Positions 63,601 to 64,000 of a stretch of DNA of 64,000 nt are shown here, in pieces. A program made the position numbers and the translations under genes. The DNA lies in the NCBI GenBank assembly GCA_949318235.1, contig OX439128.1, forward strand, positions 56,195,009 through 56,259,008. The letters are read 5' to 3'. The notes beneath the pieces are model-generated. The model saw nothing but the letters and a program-made list of their open reading frames with translations, did not search any database and was not told the DNA's origin. This DNA comes from Ecdyonurus torrentis. Lineage: Eukaryota > Arthropoda > Insecta > Ephemeroptera > Heptageniidae. The first letter of the stretch is position 1; the number at the start of each line of letters is the position of its first letter.

Positions 63601-64000
63601 ACTAGAGTGTAATAAACTTTTCATTAGAAATTTTAAAGTGATAAATTTTAGTTCAAACCGCAAGTCTGTAGCATTATTAGTTTCTGAGATATCATCAAAA
63701 ATCGTTCTCAGAATCTGAAAATACAATTTTTTTCGAAATTTTTTTTTCTCAATTTTGTTTTTATAGGTTAATTTAGTACTATAGTGCGTTTTGCATCACT
63801 TTATTTCAAAACCGCAACTTTCCATCTCAATTAGAACTCGAGTTACAAACTTTTTTCTTCTTCATATGGGCTACAATGCTATAGATTTCGGTAAGAAAAT
63901 ACTAAAATTCTTTAAAACTGAGAATTTTTTTTTTTGCGACTAAAGTGTAATAAAGTTTTCATAAGACATTTCAAAGTGATACATTTCAGTTCAAACCGTA
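60640..64000 (-). repeat. Six-monomer block (~2.04 kb) in inverted satellite B
   Basis: The markers ATTATTTTGGGAAAATAATT with CTCCATTTTG (about 60657 and 62706), CACAAGACATTTC (about 61234 and 63281), CAATTAGGATTCGAG (about 61440 and 63491) and CATTAGAAATTTTAAAG (about 61575 and 63623) recur about 2,045 bp apart. Six consecutive monomers were therefore duplicated. The second copy is cut by the window edge. Confidence 0.78.

Larger units (their letters stand above)
55938..64000 (-). repeat. Satellite B array, inverted, running off the window
   Basis: About 24 monomers of about 341 bp on the minus strand. On the plus strand they read CTTCATATGGGCTACAATGC, TATAGACTTCGGTAAGAAAA and GCGTTTTGCATCACTTTATT. 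They form a sub-lineage distinct from the plus-strand arrays, with frequent GTAATACATTTTAG, CTCAAGACATCGG and AATTATTTTGGGAAAATAA variants and longer T-runs. Higher-order blocks are visible at 1,367 bp and about 2,042 bp. The open frames of 78-90 codons here (for example 58669-58935, 59349-59618, 60032-60304) recur every one, two or five monomers and are not genes. Confidence 0.96.

Overview
This window is gene-free repetitive DNA from a eukaryote. Nearly all of it is satellite DNA in long tandem arrays. The rest is one non-coding, fold-back transposon-like element of about 3.8 kb. I see no protein-coding gene, tRNA, rRNA, CRISPR array or bacterial operon structure. Every open frame long enough to notice is either a by-product of a repeat monomer or a translation of a microsatellite or homopolymer. 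The AT-rich satellites, the hairpin transposon, and the long (TA)n/(TG)n and poly-A/T tracts fit heterochromatin (pericentromeric, centromeric or subtelomeric) of an animal. An insect or other arthropod is my guess, with low confidence, because no coding sequence is available to place it.

Layout: 1-17,088 is satellite A (monomer about 176 bp, about 97 copies). 17,089-40,282 is satellite B (monomer about 342 bp, about 68 copies, + orientation). 40,283-44,092 is a fold-back element flanked by TATA. It has 1.38-kb, nearly identical inverted arms around a 0.68-kb loop, and it interrupts one B monomer. 44,093-48,710 is satellite B again, in the same orientation. 48,711-49,897 is a short, more diverged block of satellite A. 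49,898-49,952 is a short unique spacer. From 49,953 a third satellite, C (53-bp monomer with a TGACGTCA palindrome), alternates with segments of satellite B in the opposite orientation: C 49,953-50,323; B(-) 50,324-50,574; C 50,575-53,042; B(-) 53,043-54,320; C 54,321-55,937; B(-) 55,938-64,000.

The three satellites are not all independent. One half of the B monomer is clearly homologous to the A monomer (47 of 51 positions identical in one stretch). The other half of B shows weaker similarity to the same stretch, so B looks like an old dimer of an A-like unit of about 171-176 bp. Amplification is hierarchical. In A, blocks of 18-20 monomers (3.2-3.5 kb) recur. In B, two monomer subtypes alternate, and blocks of about 2,397 bp (7 monomers) and 4,445 bp (13 monomers) are tandemly duplicated almost without change. 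In C/B, identical junctions show that a composite block of about 3.75 kb was amplified as a unit. The fold-back element entered B at a TATA site, and a matching empty site survives about 1 kb upstream in a sister monomer.

There is no gene network to describe. The points of interest are the shared ancestry of the satellites, the layered amplification history, the symmetric transposon with an older hairpin nested in its loop, and a 53-bp satellite that presents a consensus CREB/ATF-type palindrome in many copies.
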